Positions 1 to 8,331 of a stretch of DNA of 37,432 nt are shown one piece after another. Made by a program: the position numbers and the translations under genes. Location: contig CATNDJ010000017.1 of NCBI GenBank assembly GCA_950097265.1, positions 1 through 37,432 on the forward strand. Reading direction: 5' to 3'. Under the pieces are notes generated by a model. That model saw only the letters and a program-made list of their open reading frames with translations, was not told where the DNA came from and did no database searches. How positions within the stretch are numbered: the first letter of the stretch is position 1; every line of letters starts with the position of its first letter. Origin of the DNA: an uncultured Oscillibacter sp. Lineage in GTDB: Bacteria > Bacillota > Clostridia > Oscillospirales > Oscillospiraceae.

Positions 1-1
1 C

Positions 2-505
2 CCCGCCGCGCCGGAGCCCCCCGCCGTCCCTGTCCCGGCGGGAGCCGCCGCGCTTCCCGGCGCGGAGCGGAATCCCTGCTGCATGGGCACCGAGGCGGCG
101 GAGATGCTGGAGGTCGTCGCCGGCTACATCGAGGCGGCGCTGTCGGACCGGCGCTATCTCCTGGCCCTGGCCCGCCAGGCTCCCTCCTGGGCCCGGAAGG
201 ACCTGCGGGACATGGCGGCGGAGCTCCAGGAGCAGGCCCGGCGGCTGACGGCGGCCCACTACCTCATCACCGGACAGTGCTACCGTCCCAGCCTCAGCAA
301 CGAGCGCATCTACGTGGGCCGCTGGTGCCCCGCTCTCCGGGAGCGGTATCATGCGGCGGCGTGCAGCGGATTGAATTACGCCCGCTCCGCCGAGGACAGC
401 CTGGACCCCTGCCTGTCCAAGCTCTTTGAGGAGCTGAGCAAGCAGTCCTATGGCCACGCGGACACCCTGATGGGGCTGCTGGAGAGAAGCCTGCGAAACG
501 TGTGA
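2..505 (+). CDS. Ferritin-like domain protein, 5' end cut by window edge
   Basis: The frame is open back to base 2 without a stop, so this is the 3' part of a longer gene. The first internal ATG is at 83, but the upstream Pro/Ala-rich stretch ending in Asn-Pro-Cys-Cys reads as coding, probably a linker. The visible part is mostly helical, with Glu-, His- and Tyr-containing helices (for example AAEMLEVVAGYIEAAL, and YHAAACSGLNYARSAEDS near the middle). This recalls the four-helix ferritin-like/rubrerythrin-type proteins common in Clostridia, some of them spore-coat associated. A full set of metal ligands cannot be verified, so a metal-binding role is inference. The gene ends just before a strong hairpin terminator shared with the convergent gene. 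Confidence 0.6.
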   Translation, partial: PAAPEPPAVPVPAGAAALPGAERNPCCMGTEAAEMLEVVAGYIEAALSDRRYLLALARQAPSWARKDLRDMAAELQEQARRLTAAHYLITGQCYRPSLSNERIYVGRWCPALRERYHAAACSGLNYARSAEDSLDPCLSKLFEELSKQSYGHADTLMGLLERSLRNV

Positions 506-510
506 CGAAA

Positions 511-540
511 ACATCCCCCTGTCTCGCGACAGGGGGATGT
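511..540. terminator. Bidirectional intrinsic terminator
   Basis: Perfect 13-bp stem: ACATCCCCCTGTC (511-523) pairs with GACAGGGGGATGT (528-540) around a TCGC loop. Read on the minus strand the stem is followed by TTTT, giving a good terminator for the minus-strand operon ending at 545. It can also end transcription of the plus-strand gene ending at 505, although there is no long T run on that side. Confidence 0.85.
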
Positions 541-544
541 CCGT

Positions 545-763
545 TTATCCCCAGGCACGCTTAATCTCGTCCCGCTCGTGTTGGTTCTCCACCCAGTTTT
601 CCAGGTAGCCGCAATCGTGGCAGACGTAGCGGGCAACCGGGATGCGCTTCACCGTGGCGAAGCGGGTGATGCAGATGCTGTTGGCAAGATAGCGGTGGGC
701 GTTGTCGGGCACACGGATGATATCCGCGGAGCCGCAGACGGGACAGCGTTTTGTGTTCATCAT
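545..763 (-). CDS. Small zinc-ribbon protein
   Basis: A 72-residue protein with a CPVCG knuckle near the N-terminus and a CHDCG knuckle near residue 48. The CxxC...CxxC arrangement is typical of a zinc ribbon. Two adjacent ATG codons (763 and 760) are possible starts; GAGGG just upstream, within the end of the preceding gene, can serve as the ribosome site. It is the last gene of the GntR/ABC operon, 10 bases after the permease stop, and it precedes the shared terminator. Zinc binding follows from the motif. The partner, whether nucleic acid or protein, is unknown. Confidence 0.7.
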   Translation of the reverse strand: MMNTKRCPVCGSADIIRVPDNAHRYLANSICITRFATVKRIPVARYVCHDCGYLENWVENQHERDEIKRAWG

Positions 764-773
764 AACGCGGCCC

Positions 774-1361
774 TCAGTTCACCTTGTAGAGCTTCATGGA
801 CAGGGGGATGGAGGCCGCCGTGGCGGCGATTACCGCCAGGGGCAGCAGGATGACGACCGGCAGACGGAAGTCGGGCAGCTTTTCCACACGGTCGGCAACG
901 AAGCTCGCCCCAATGGCCACGCCGAAAATCACCACCATGAAAATCATCCGCCCCCGCTCCACGCCGAAGTGCATCACCGCGGGCAGGGTGATGTCCAGGG
1001 AAATCACCCCCAGGCAGAGGCTGAACAGCAGCGTGGGGACGTCGGTGGCATTCCCGGAAAACTGCCCGATGACCGTCTGCATCGCCAGGCACAGGAGGCC
1101 CGACGCCGCCATGCACAGCCAGCCCAGGACGTACTTGCTCAGCACGACGTCCCGCCTGGAATAGGGCATCATGGCCGCCAGCTGGTTCCAGTGGCTCCGC
1201 TCGTCATAGGCCATGGCCGTATAGGGCAGCATGGAGCACCAAATCACAATAAACACCGAGTTGAACGTGGTGTTCACCATGGACATGAACAGAACGACCA
1301 GGACAAAAATCCGCATCTGCTTCCAAATCACATAGAAGTCCTTCCGAATCAGCGCTTTCAT
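774..1361 (-). CDS. ABC-2 type transporter permease
   Basis: A 195-residue integral membrane protein with about five to six hydrophobic segments (for example IFVLVVLFMSMV, LLCLAMQTVIG, MVVIFGVAIGAS and VVILLPLAVIAATA). Its N-terminus, MKALIRKDFYVIWKQ, is typical of the ABC2_membrane_5 permeases that pair with GntR-controlled ATPases of the YtrB/BcrA kind. It overlaps the ATPase stop by an ATGA junction, so the two are translationally coupled and should form one exporter. The start at 1361 is preceded by AAAGGAGC at good spacing. The substrate is unknown. Relatives in Firmicutes respond to cell-wall antibiotics or envelope stress, but nothing in the sequence proves this here. Confidence 0.85.
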   Translation of the reverse strand: MKALIRKDFYVIWKQMRIFVLVVLFMSMVNTTFNSVFIVIWCSMLPYTAMAYDERSHWNQLAAMMPYSRRDVVLSKYVLGWLCMAASGLLCLAMQTVIGQFSGNATDVPTLLFSLCLGVISLDITLPAVMHFGVERGRMIFMVVIFGVAIGASFVADRVEKLPDFRLPVVILLPLAVIAATAASIPLSMKLYKVN

Positions 1362-2212
1362 TTTCTTGCTCCTTTCACCATGAAGAGGATGATATCCTCT
1401 ATCGTCGCCCGCTCCAGCTCCAGCCCCGCCGGGACCTCGTCCCGCCGGACCAGGGCCCGGCCCCCGCCGTAGCCGCGGGCCTCCTCCCGGCCCAGGACGG
1501 CCTCTTCCCGGAGGCTCTCCAGCTGCTCCGCCGTTCCGGCAAACACGCCGTAGGTCTCCAGCAGCCGGTCCTTCTCGTCGCAGAACAGCAGCTCTCCCTG
1601 ATGCAGGAAGGCGATGTAGTCACAAAGCTTTTCCAGGTCGCTGAGAATATGGGAGGAAATCAAAATGGAATGGTCCTCCTCCCGGGTGAACTCGTTGAAG
1701 ATCTCCAGCACCTCGTCCCGGACGATGGGGTCCAGGCCGCTGGTTGCCTCGTCCAGAATCAGGAGCCTTGGCTGGTGGCTCAGGGCCACGGCAATGGCCA
1801 GCTTCATCTTCATGCCCCGGGAGAAGTCCTTGAAGGGCTTTTTCCCCGGCAGGTCGAAGCGCCGAAGGTAATCTTCGTAAACCCCCTGGTCCCAGCGCCG
1901 GTAGGTCCCCGCCATGACCTTCCCCACCTGGACGGCGGTGAGGGTCTCGGGATAATAGGCCTCGTCCAGGACGACGCCCACATCCTCCTTGACGGCCCGG
2001 AACTCCGGGGAGGTTACGTCCACTCCCAGGACCTTCGCCGTTCCGCCGTCGGGCCGGAGGGCATTCATCAAAAGACGGATGGTGGTGGACTTGCCCGCTC
2101 CGTTCTCGCCCACCAGGCCGCAGATGGTGCCGCTGGGCACCGTCAGGCACAGGTCCCGGATGGCAAATTCCCCGAAGGACTTGTGGATGTGGGACAGTTC
2201 AATGGCGTTCAT
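1358..2212 (-). CDS. ABC transporter ATP-binding protein
   Basis: A 284-residue nucleotide-binding subunit. Walker A is GENGAGKST (about residues 35-43), the signature-like segment is FSRGMKMKL (about 128-136), Walker B is LLILDEATSG (about 150), and the H-loop follows ILISSH. The C-terminal 70 residues after the ATPase core form the variable accessory domain seen in BcrA/YtrB-type exporters. It powers the permease encoded immediately downstream, with stop and start overlapping. Its own start overlaps the GntR stop (ATGA), with GGAGGAGAACGC as ribosome site. The type of transporter is clear; the substrate is not. Confidence 0.93.
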   Translation of the reverse strand: MNAIELSHIHKSFGEFAIRDLCLTVPSGTICGLVGENGAGKSTTIRLLMNALRPDGGTAKVLGVDVTSPEFRAVKEDVGVVLDEAYYPETLTAVQVGKVMAGTYRRWDQGVYEDYLRRFDLPGKKPFKDFSRGMKMKLAIAVALSHQPRLLILDEATSGLDPIVRDEVLEIFNEFTREEDHSILISSHILSDLEKLCDYIAFLHQGELLFCDEKDRLLETYGVFAGTAEQLESLREEAVLGREEARGYGGGRALVRRDEVPAGLELERATIEDIILFMVKGARK

Positions 2213-2589
2213 GCGTTCTCCTCCTCCAGTAAGACGCGCAGCATGCCGGCAAGCTCTTCCACCGTCAGGCCGCAGGTCTTGGCAAGGCCCGCGGCGGCGG
2301 TCAGGTGATCCTCCAGCTCCTTAAGCTGCTGCTCTCGAATCAAATCCAGGTTCTTCTCCGCCACGAAGCAGCCCTTTCCGGCCACGGTGTACAGGAAGCC
2401 CTCGGCCTCCAGCTCGTCATAAGCCCGCTTCGTGGTGATAACGGATATTTTCAGGTCCTTAGCCAGGGCCCGGATGGACGGCAGCGCCTCTCCCGGCGAC
2501 AGGGCCCCGGCAATAATCTGGGCCTTGAGCTGGGAGTAAATCTGCTCGTAGATGGGCTGCCCCCCGGTGTTGCGGATGATGATTTCCAT
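2209..2589 (-). CDS. GntR-family regulator, YtrA subfamily
   Basis: A 126-residue transcription factor. Residues about 11-75 form the GntR winged helix-turn-helix, with the typical PIYEQIYSQLKAQI start and the LPSIRALAKDLKIS recognition region. The C-terminal part is short and helical, as in YtrA-type members, with no large ligand domain. It is the first gene of the ABC operon and overlaps the ATPase gene. The ribosome site GGAGGAGC lies at 2594-2601. A 34-bp inverted repeat overlaps its promoter, so autorepression relieved by a cell-envelope signal is the likely mode of control; the signal is not identifiable from sequence. Confidence 0.92.
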   Translation of the reverse strand: MEIIIRNTGGQPIYEQIYSQLKAQIIAGALSPGEALPSIRALAKDLKISVITTKRAYDELEAEGFLYTVAGKGCFVAEKNLDLIREQQLKELEDHLTAAAGLAKTCGLTVEELAGMLRVLLEEENA

Positions 2590-2606
2590 GGAAGCTCCTC
2601 CGTTTC

Positions 2607-2647
2607 ACTGTTCATATACAGTATACACAGAATGAACAGTTTGTCAA
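2607..2647 (-). promoter_or_regulatory. Promoter and dyad operator of the GntR/ABC operon
   Basis: On the minus strand TTGACA (2647-2642) and TATACT (2625-2620) are separated by 16 bp, a strong sigma70-type promoter. Overlapping it are ACTGTTCAT (2607-2615) and ATGAACAGT (2632-2640), exact inverted repeats centred on the palindrome GTATAC (2621-2626). The dyad covers the -10 and spacer, as expected for a repressor site. Assigning it to the adjacent GntR protein is inference based on position and symmetry. Confidence 0.8.
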
Positions 2648-2695
2648 GAGGGTTTTGCGAAAAAAATTTTCCTGGGAAATCCCTTCCGGGTGTGG

Positions 2696-2701
2696 TATAC
2701 T
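2696..2701 (+). promoter_or_regulatory. Possible -10 element for the LRR/VWA/MoxR operon
   Basis: GGTATACT at 2694-2701 resembles a -10 box about 34 bases before the proposed start codon at 2735. No good -35 is visible at the usual distance, so the assignment is tentative. It lies back to back with the GntR promoter. Confidence 0.4.
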
Positions 2702-2734
2702 ACCCCTGGAAAAAGAGGAAGGGGGGAATGGGCC

Positions 2735-3730
2735 ATGGAAAGCGTCAGCGGCGCGGGCAACTGGAAGCTGGTCCTCCGCCGGGAGGAAAGCGGTGGAATC
2801 ACCATTCTCCGGGCCGGGACTCCCGACGCCCGGGCCAGTCTGCCGGAGCGGCTCTTTGGCCTGCCGGTGACGGCCCTGGGGGACCGGGCCCTGGCCCCGG
2901 AGCGGCAGGGGGCCCCCCTTCCCGCCGGGGCGGAGACCCTTCTGGTCACCTGCGGCCCTCTGGGAGAGGAGGCGTGGGACAATCGTTCCCTCCGGGACCT
3001 GACCCTGCCGGAGACCCTGGAGGCCGTGGGGGACTACGCCCTGTTGAACTGCTCCGCTTTAAAGACCCTCCGTATTCACGACCGCGCCGGCCGCTGGGGC
3101 GGCGGGGTGCTGATGAACTGCCGCAGCCTGGATACGCTTCACCTCACCCGCACGGGCCCGGAGCAGGGCGAGGCCCTGGCCTGGTTCGCCGGGGAGCTGA
3201 GCCGGGAGCTGGACGTGACCCTTTACGAACCCGGCGGCGAAGAGGCCGCCCGGCTGCTGTTCCCGGAGTACACGGAGCTCTATGAAGAAAACTGCCCCGC
3301 CCACCACTTCGACTATTCCATTTCGGGCGCGGGCTATCCCTACCACCACTGCTTCCGCCAGAAGCGCCTGTCCCTCAAGGAGTACGACGCTCTCTGGAAG
3401 GACTTTTTGGGCATGGAGCACGAGGAGCGCGCCGCCCTGCGCCTCGCCTGGCGCCGCCTCCGCTGGCCCGCGGACCTGGGAGAACCGGCGGCGGCGGGCT
3501 ACCGGGCCTATCTGCGCCAGCACGCCGGGGAGGCCCTCCGCCTCCTGCTGGCGGAGGAGGGCGGGGCGGGCCTGCCCCTGCTCCTGGAGCTGGCGGAGCC
3601 GGACCGGGAGGCCCTCTCCGCCGCCTGCGCCCTGGCCCGGGAGAGAGGGGACGCCGCGGCCCTGGCGGCGCTGCTGGAGGAACAGCACCGCCGCTTCCCC
3701 GCCGGAGTGGAAAAATCCTTTGCGCTGTAG
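2735..3730 (+). CDS. BspA-type leucine-rich repeat protein
   Basis: A 331-residue protein. I choose the ATG at 2735 because a purine-rich ribosome site (AGGAAGGGGGGA) lies just upstream. An in-frame ATG at 2690 lies within the promoter region. Residues about 85-140 contain LRR_5-type repeats, such as LRDLTLPETLEAVGDYAL followed by NCSALKTLRI and NCRSLDTLHL. There is no signal peptide, so it is probably cytoplasmic, unlike surface BspA proteins. The C-terminal half is Ala/Leu/Glu-rich and helical with no recognisable domain. It is 10 bases upstream of the VWA-like gene and probably co-transcribed, so it may be an adaptor for that ATPase/VWA pair; this is inference. Confidence 0.75.
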   Translation: MESVSGAGNWKLVLRREESGGITILRAGTPDARASLPERLFGLPVTALGDRALAPERQGAPLPAGAETLLVTCGPLGEEAWDNRSLRDLTLPETLEAVGDYALLNCSALKTLRIHDRAGRWGGGVLMNCRSLDTLHLTRTGPEQGEALAWFAGELSRELDVTLYEPGGEEAARLLFPEYTELYEENCPAHHFDYSISGAGYPYHHCFRQKRLSLKEYDALWKDFLGMEHEERAALRLAWRRLRWPADLGEPAAAGYRAYLRQHAGEALRLLLAEEGGAGLPLLLELAEPDREALSAACALARERGDAAALAALLEEQHRRFPAGVEKSFAL

Positions 3731-3740
3731 AAAGGGCTTT

Positions 3741-5090
3741 ATGGAACAAAAGGACTTTGCCGGGGTGGGGCAGGACATCCTCTTCGCCGCCCGGAACAAA
3801 CTCTATATGAACCTGCCCTACCTGGACGCGGCCCTGTGCGGCCTGTCCTTCGTTCCCGGCGGCGGGGTCACGGTGTCCCTGGCCACCGACGGCGAGACGC
3901 TGTACTACGACGGGTCCTGGCTGGCGGACCGCTACCTGCGGAGCAGCGTCCGGACCTGCCGGGCCTACCTCCACGTCATCCTCCACTGCATGCTCCGGCA
4001 CCTGGCGAAGAAGCGGGGGAAGGTTCCGGAGCTCTGGGACCTCAGCTGCGACGCGGCGGTGGAGAGCATTCTGGACGAGCTGGACTACCCCTGCCTGAAC
4101 GCCGGGCCGGTCCCCCGGAAGCAGAAATTTTACGGCGAATGCAGGAGGGATATGCCCGTGCTGACGGCAGAGGGGATCTACCGCCGCCTTCTGCGGCTGA
4201 GCCTGCCGGAATACGAAATCGCCCAGCTCCAGCGGGCCTTTTTGGTGGACGACCACGGCCTCTGGGACCCGGAGCGGCAGGACGATCAGGAGCAGAGCCA
4301 TCGCCAGGACCAGAAGTGGCAGGACCTCTCCAGCAAGACCCAGACGGGCCTGGAAACGGTGCTTTCCGACAAGGGGACCGGCGGAGAGGCTGTTTTGGAG
4401 CAGGTCCGGGTGGCGGTCCGGGACGATGTGGACTACCGGGCCTTCCTCCGGCGCTTCGCCGCCCCCCGGGAGGTGGCGGAGGTGGACGGGGACGCCTTTG
4501 ACTACGGGTTCTACTCCTACGGCCTCCGGCTCTATGGGAACATGCCCCTGGTGGAGCCCCCGGAGACCCGGGAGGAAAAGCGCATCGAGGACTTCGTCAT
4601 CGCCGTGGACACCTCCATGTCCACCTCCGGAGAGCGGGTCCGGCAGTTCCTGGCCTGCACCTACGCGATCCTGCGCAGCGCCGGGACCTTCACCCGGAAA
4701 GTCAACATCCGCGTCATCCAGTGCGACGACCAGATCCGGGCCGACGATGTCATCCGCGACTTAGAGGACCTGCGAACCTATATGGAAAACTTTCAGCTCA
4801 CCGGCGGCAGCGCCACGGACTTCCGCCCGGTATTTGAGCACGTGGCGAAGCTCCAGGAGGCGGGGGCCTTTACCAGCCTCCGGGGACTGGTGTACTTCAC
4901 CGACGGCATGGGGATTTACCCGGAGAAGCGCACGCCCTACGAGACGGCGTTCATCCTCCTGGGGGAGCCGCCGCTGTCCGTGAAGACGCCCCCCTGGGCC
5001 ATCCGGCTGGTGCTGGAGGCCCCGGACCTGGACCGGGCGGCGGAGGAGCTGCCTGAGGAGATTGATTTGGACGAGCTGCCGGAGCTGTAG
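3741..5090 (+). CDS. VWA-like protein with DUF2201-type N-terminal domain
   Basis: A 449-residue protein starting at the ATG at 3741 (AAAGGG upstream). The long open frame upstream of that ATG overlaps the LRR gene and is not coding. The N-terminal half matches the putative metallopeptidase domain DUF2201_N, including HVILH at about residues 78-82, an HxxxH arrangement. The C-terminal part is a VWA-like domain with a MIDAS-type DTSMSTS at about residue 290 and a later FTDG strand. The middle (about 195-235) is charged and probably disordered. VWA proteins next to MoxR ATPases act as substrate adaptors in chaperone-like complexes. Whether the HxxxH site is catalytic cannot be judged from sequence. 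Confidence 0.87.
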   Translation: MEQKDFAGVGQDILFAARNKLYMNLPYLDAALCGLSFVPGGGVTVSLATDGETLYYDGSWLADRYLRSSVRTCRAYLHVILHCMLRHLAKKRGKVPELWDLSCDAAVESILDELDYPCLNAGPVPRKQKFYGECRRDMPVLTAEGIYRRLLRLSLPEYEIAQLQRAFLVDDHGLWDPERQDDQEQSHRQDQKWQDLSSKTQTGLETVLSDKGTGGEAVLEQVRVAVRDDVDYRAFLRRFAAPREVAEVDGDAFDYGFYSYGLRLYGNMPLVEPPETREEKRIEDFVIAVDTSMSTSGERVRQFLACTYAILRSAGTFTRKVNIRVIQCDDQIRADDVIRDLEDLRTYMENFQLTGGSATDFRPVFEHVAKLQEAGAFTSLRGLVYFTDGMGIYPEKRTPYETAFILLGEPPLSVKTPPWAIRLVLEAPDLDRAAEELPEEIDLDELPEL

Positions 5091-5104
5091 AGGAAGGAAC
5101 CACC

Positions 5105-6637
5105 ATGAACATTAAACAAGCCAAACAGGAAATCGCCAACACCCTGAGAGCCTACCTGGCCAAGGACGAGTTGGGAAATTACCTCATTCCCCCGGTCCGC
5201 CAGCGGCCCGTCCTGCTGATGGGCCCTCCCGGCGTGGGCAAGACCCAGATTATGGAGCAGGTGGCCGCCGAAACCGGCGTGGGGCTGGTTGCTTACACCA
5301 TCACCCACCACACCCGCCAGAGCGCCGTGGGCCTGCCCTTCATCGAAAAACGGACCTACGGCGGGGAGGAATACTCCGTCACCGAGTACACCATGAGTGA
5401 AATCCTGGCCTCCGTGTACGAGCTCATGGAGAAAACCGGCCTCAAGGAGGGCATCCTCTTTCTGGACGAAATCAACTGCGTCTCGGAGACCCTGGCCCCC
5501 ATGATGCTTCAGTTTCTCCAGTGCAAGACCTTCGGCAACCAGCGCCTGCCGGAGGGCTGGCTGATCGCCGCCGCCGGGAACCCGCCGGAGTATAACCGCT
5601 CCGTCCGGGACTTCGACGTGGTCACCCTGGACCGGGTGAAGCGCATCGACGTACAGGAGGACTTCGCCGTCTGGAAGGAGTACGCCCGGGCCAAGGGCCT
5701 CCACGGGGCGGTGGTGTCCTATCTGGACATCAAGAAGGAGAACTTCTACCGGGTGGAAACCACGGCGGAGGGCCTCCAGTTCGCCACCGCCCGGGGCTGG
5801 GAGGACCTGAGCGAGCTGCTGGCGGTTTACGAGGTCCTGGGCCTCCGGGCGGACCGGGAGGTGGTGGGGCAGTACATCCAGCTTCCCCGCATCGCACGGG
5901 ACTTCGCCAACTACCTGGAGCTCTACAACAAGTACCGGAAAATCTACCACGTGGACGAGATTTTGAAGGGGACCTGGCGGCCCATTACCGTCCGGGAGCT
6001 CCGGGCCGCCCCCTTCGACGAAAAGCTGTCCGTCATGGGCCTGCTCCTCTCCCGCCTCTCCGAGTCCGCCCGGGAAACCCGCCGGCAGGACGGCCTCTGC
6101 GAAAGCCTCCACGCCGCCCTGACGGCGTTCAGGGAGGCCATAAGCAACGGACAGAATCCCCAGGAGGTCCTGGAGTCCCTGGCCCGGGAACGCCGGGAGG
6201 CCCTGAAGCGGGCCCGGGATGCGGGGCAACTGGAAAAACAGCGCCAAACCCTGGCCCAGCTGGAAATTAACGCCCTGGAGGACTACCGCCGCCGCCTTAT
6301 TCAGGACAGCCCGGCGGGCTCCGAGGCGGCCATGGAAGCGGTTCGGGGCTGGTTCGGCGGGGAAGTCGAGCAGCGCTCCGCCCAGGCTCAGGAGACCAAG
6401 GCGGAGCTGGACTACGCCTTCGCCTTCCTGGAGGAGACCTTCGGCCAGGGACAGGAGCTGGTGCTGTTCGTCACGGAGCTTACCGCCGGGCCGGATACAA
6501 GCTGGTTTATCGAGGTCTTCGGCTGCGACGCCTATTTCCGCCACAACCGGGAGCTGCTGTTCGACGACTCCCGGCGGCGCATCCGGGAAGAAATCTTTGC
6601 CGCGAAAGCGGCGGAACGGGAGGAACCTCATGACTGA
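5105..6637 (+). CDS. MoxR-type AAA ATPase
   Basis: A 510-residue ATPase. Walker A is GPPGVGKT (residues 40-47) and Walker B is ILFLDEIN (about 118-125). A sensor-type Asn follows in AAGNPPEYN. The first 300 residues form the AAA core related to the MoxR/dynein-related ATPases; the rest is helical and charged (about 310-450), probably coiled coil. It starts 14 bases after the VWA gene stop, with GAGGAAGGAACC as ribosome site. Together with the upstream VWA protein it forms the usual ATPase-plus-VWA pair that remodels or activates protein complexes. The target is unknown. Confidence 0.88.
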   Translation: MNIKQAKQEIANTLRAYLAKDELGNYLIPPVRQRPVLLMGPPGVGKTQIMEQVAAETGVGLVAYTITHHTRQSAVGLPFIEKRTYGGEEYSVTEYTMSEILASVYELMEKTGLKEGILFLDEINCVSETLAPMMLQFLQCKTFGNQRLPEGWLIAAAGNPPEYNRSVRDFDVVTLDRVKRIDVQEDFAVWKEYARAKGLHGAVVSYLDIKKENFYRVETTAEGLQFATARGWEDLSELLAVYEVLGLRADREVVGQYIQLPRIARDFANYLELYNKYRKIYHVDEILKGTWRPITVRELRAAPFDEKLSVMGLLLSRLSESARETRRQDGLCESLHAALTAFREAISNGQNPQEVLESLARERREALKRARDAGQLEKQRQTLAQLEINALEDYRRRLIQDSPAGSEAAMEAVRGWFGGEVEQRSAQAQETKAELDYAFAFLEETFGQGQELVLFVTELTAGPDTSWFIEVFGCDAYFRHNRELLFDDSRRRIREEIFAAKAAEREEPHD

Positions 6638-6923
6638 AGATATGAAACGCATCGAGGCCGTGCTGGACGAAAAGGTCCGCCCCGCCCTCCGGGCCCACGG
6701 AGGGGAGATTGCCGCGGACCGTTTAGTGGACGGCGTGCTGTACGTGAAGCTCCTGGGCCAGTGCGCCGGGTGCCCCTCGGCGGACCTGACCAACGAGACC
6801 CTTATCGAGGCGGAGCTCACCGCCGCCCTGCCGGAACTGGTGCGGAAGGTAGCGGTGATTCAGACCGTCAGCGACGAGCTGTGGGAGCAGGCCAAGCGGC
6901 TCCTGCGGGACCATCATTTGTAA
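6630..6923 (+). CDS. NifU C-terminal-domain (Nfu-type) protein
   Basis: A 97-residue protein that is essentially one NifU-like C-terminal domain, with the cluster-binding CAGC motif (Cys45 and Cys48). Such Nfu proteins carry [4Fe-4S] clusters and transfer them to target proteins in the cytoplasm. The ATG at 6630 overlaps the end of the ATPase gene by 8 bases, so translation is coupled. This gene may have joined the operon because one of its members or targets is an Fe-S protein, but that is inference. The domain is short and complete; the N-terminal IscU-like part of full NifU is absent, as is normal for Nfu. Confidence 0.88.
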   Translation: MTEDMKRIEAVLDEKVRPALRAHGGEIAADRLVDGVLYVKLLGQCAGCPSADLTNETLIEAELTAALPELVRKVAVIQTVSDELWEQAKRLLRDHHL

Positions 6924-6940
6924 ACTTTTGTTCCTTTTCC

Positions 6941-6969
6941 TTTACTTATGGGAAAAGTGCCGGTATAAT
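6941..6969 (+). promoter_or_regulatory. Promoter of purA-purB
   Basis: TTTACT (6941-6946) and a perfect TATAAT (6964-6969) are separated by 17 bp, about 78 bases before the purA start. The leader between the -10 box and the purA ATG shows no purine riboswitch or PurR box that I can recognise. Confidence 0.8.
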
Positions 6970-7046
6970 AAATAGGCGTTTGGGCGCGCTGGGGACAGCC
7001 GGAACGAATCCGCGCCTTGAACAATATAAGAGAGAGGGTTTTCATT

Positions 7047-8321
7047 ATGTCAAATTGCGCCATTGTGGGCATCAACTGGGGCGACGAGGGCAAGGGCCGT
7101 ATGGTAGACCTGATCACCCAGGACTACGACGTGGTGGTCCGCTACCAGGGCGGCGGAAACGCCGGGCACACCGTCGTCAACGAAAAGGGCAAGTTCGCCC
7201 TCCATCTGCTGCCCTCCGGCATCTTCCGGGACGGCGTGGTGAACATTCTGGGCAACGGCGTGGCCCTGGACTGCGAGAGTCTGTGGAAGGAAATCCAGGA
7301 CGTGACCGCCCAGGGCGTGTCCATTACCCCGGACAACCTGATGATCAGCGACCGGGCCTCCCTGCTGCTGCCCTGGCACCGGGACCTGGACGGCCTGGAG
7401 GAGGCCCGGCTGAAGGACAAGAAGTACGGCTCCACCAAGCAGGGCATCGCCCCCTTCTACTCCGACAAGTTCCAGAAAAAGACCGTCATGGCCGGGGAGC
7501 TCCTCTATCCGGGGCACCTTCGCTCCCACCTGGAGGACCTGCTGGAGTGGAAGAACCTGACCCTCACCAAGGTCTACAGCGCCGCGCCCTACACCATGGA
7601 GCAGCTGATGGACTGGGCGGCGGAGTACGGCGAGAAAATCCGTCCCTTCATCCGGGACACCGGAGCGTTCCTCCGCCAGGCCCAGACGGAAAACAAGCGC
7701 ATCCTTTTCGAGGCCCAGCTGGGGGCCCTCCGGGACCTGGACTACGGCATCTATCCCTACACCACCTCCTCCAACGCCGTGGCGGCCTACGCCCCCGTGG
7801 GCTCCGGCCTGCCCTCCGCCCGCATCGACGAGGTCATCGGCGTGGTGAAGGCTTACTCCTCCTGCGTGGGAGAGGGCCCCTTCACCTGCGAGTGGTTTGG
7901 CGAGGAGGCGGACAAGCTCCGCCAGGCCGGGAACGAATACGGCGCGAAGACGGGCCGTCCCCGCCGGGTGGGACCCATCGACATCGTGGCCACCCGCTAC
8001 GGCGTCCAGTGCCAGGCGGCCACCAACATCGCCCTGACCAAACTGGACGTGCTGAGCTATCTGGACAAGATTCCCATCTGCGTCCGCTACGAGCTGGGGA
8101 GCCAGCAGACGGACCGCTTTCCCTTCCCCGCTTTGCTTCCGGAGGCCAAGCCGGTGGTGGAATACATGGACGGCTGGAAATGCGACATCTCCGGCGTGCG
8201 GACCTGGGAAGGCCTGCCCGAGGCCGCCCGGAAATACGTGGAGTACGTGGAAAAAGAGATCGGCTGCCGCATCGGCTACGTGTCCGTAGGTCCGGAACGG
8301 GACGCCATCATTATCCGCTGA
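7047..8321 (+). CDS. purA: Adenylosuccinate synthetase
   Basis: A 424-residue enzyme that condenses IMP with aspartate using GTP to give adenylosuccinate, the first committed step to AMP. The N-terminal GDEGKG loop (residues 12-17) with the catalytic Asp, and GGGNAGHTVV with the catalytic His at about residue 40, are both present. The length fits the family. The start at 7047 is preceded by AGAGAGGG; an in-frame start codon at 7017 lies before that ribosome site and is unlikely. It is followed after 10 bases by purB, so the two steps from IMP to AMP are co-expressed. Confidence 0.97.
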   Translation: MSNCAIVGINWGDEGKGRMVDLITQDYDVVVRYQGGGNAGHTVVNEKGKFALHLLPSGIFRDGVVNILGNGVALDCESLWKEIQDVTAQGVSITPDNLMISDRASLLLPWHRDLDGLEEARLKDKKYGSTKQGIAPFYSDKFQKKTVMAGELLYPGHLRSHLEDLLEWKNLTLTKVYSAAPYTMEQLMDWAAEYGEKIRPFIRDTGAFLRQAQTENKRILFEAQLGALRDLDYGIYPYTTSSNAVAAYAPVGSGLPSARIDEVIGVVKAYSSCVGEGPFTCEWFGEEADKLRQAGNEYGAKTGRPRRVGPIDIVATRYGVQCQAATNIALTKLDVLSYLDKIPICVRYELGSQQTDRFPFPALLPEAKPVVEYMDGWKCDISGVRTWEGLPEAARKYVEYVEKEIGCRIGYVSVGPERDAIIIR

Positions 8322-8331
8322 AGGAGGCGCT

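Noticed and set aside
3282-3740. Upstream extension of the VWA-like gene
   Set aside because: The frame is open but Pro/Arg/Ser-rich and overlaps the LRR gene; the family-like sequence and ribosome site begin at 3741.
4937-6820. 627-codon minus-strand open frame opposite the MoxR ATPase
   Set aside because: Antisense shadow; the plus-strand protein has Walker A and B and fits a family, while the minus-strand translation has no recognisable domain.
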